A stretch of DNA of 6,112 nt, taken from Caryophanales bacterium UBA5732. GTDB lineage: Bacteria; Bacillota_I; Bacilli_A; Izemoplasmatales; Hujiaoplasmataceae. Positions 6,093 through 6,112 of the stretch are shown in pieces (position 1 is the first letter of the stretch; each line of letters opens with the position of its first letter). The position numbers and the translations under genes were made by a program. The stretch is taken from contig DIGC01000107.1 of assembly GCA_002419445.1 (NCBI GenBank), forward strand, positions 1-6,112, read 5' to 3'. Below the pieces are notes generated by a model. It saw only the letters and a list, made by a program, of their open reading frames with translations. It searched no databases and was not told the DNA's origin.

Positions 6093-6112
6093 AACGCTAT
6101 ATTAATAGCGTT
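6093..6112 (+). terminator. Probable terminator after tRNA-Ser (cut by window end)
   Basis: AACGCTAT (6093-6100) and ATAGCGTT (6105-6112) form a perfect 8-bp stem with an ATTA loop. The window ends on the last stem base, so the expected T-tract cannot be seen. Its position 12 bases after the tRNA CCA fits a stable-RNA terminator. Confidence 0.7.

Noticed and set aside
6060..6112. tRNA-Ser 3' end as an integration (att) site
   Set aside because: tRNA 3' ends are common integration targets, but no duplicated tRNA end, integrase or foreign-looking sequence is present; the terminator follows directly.

Overview
This AT-rich window encodes all its genes on the + strand, with short intergenic gaps of 57 to 91 bases. 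It looks like chromosomal core sequence from a low-GC Gram-positive lineage (Firmicutes or Mycoplasmatota). The evidence is WhiA (known only from Gram-positive-type bacteria and mollicutes), strong GGAGG-type ribosome binding sites, sigma-A-like promoters, and a tRNA-Ser(GCU) of bacillus type with an encoded CCA. The genetic code appears to be the standard bacterial one: TGA ends whiA inside an ATGA overlap, and tryptophans are read from TGG. That argues against a TGA=Trp mycoplasma. An Acholeplasma-, Izemoplasma- or Haloplasma-like organism, or an AT-rich Bacillota, fits; the exact taxon is inference.

Layout. Bases 1-2308 form a compact operon segment. It holds lgt (lipoprotein diacylglyceryl transferase, cut at its 5' end by the window edge), whiA (DNA-binding regulator of cell division and chromosome segregation) and acpS (holo-acyl-carrier-protein synthase). 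The lgt to whiA gap is 18 bases and whiA and acpS overlap by 4. At 2379-2897, with its own probable promoter, is a single-pass membrane-anchored thioredoxin-fold protein with a CxxC motif, closed by a clear intrinsic terminator at 2905-2934. A probable extended -10 promoter abuts that terminator and drives tex (2989-5190), a full-length YqgF/HhH/S1 nucleic-acid-binding protein. A strong promoter at 5201-5230 then drives an unrecognised six-helix membrane protein (5264-5932). The window ends with a consensus-like promoter (5940-5968) embedded in a perfect 8-bp inverted repeat, tRNA-Ser(GCU) at 5990-6080, and the stem of its terminator at 6093-6112.

How the genes fit together. lgt, acpS and whiA plausibly belong to cell-envelope lipid and growth control, and the thioredoxin-like protein and six-helix protein also sit at the membrane. 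tex and the tRNA are general information-processing genes. I see no mobile element, CRISPR array, phage gene or defence system, and no convincing undescribed multi-gene system. The least explained items are the six-helix protein, the dyad around the tRNA promoter, and the tandem octamers upstream of the thioredoxin-like gene.
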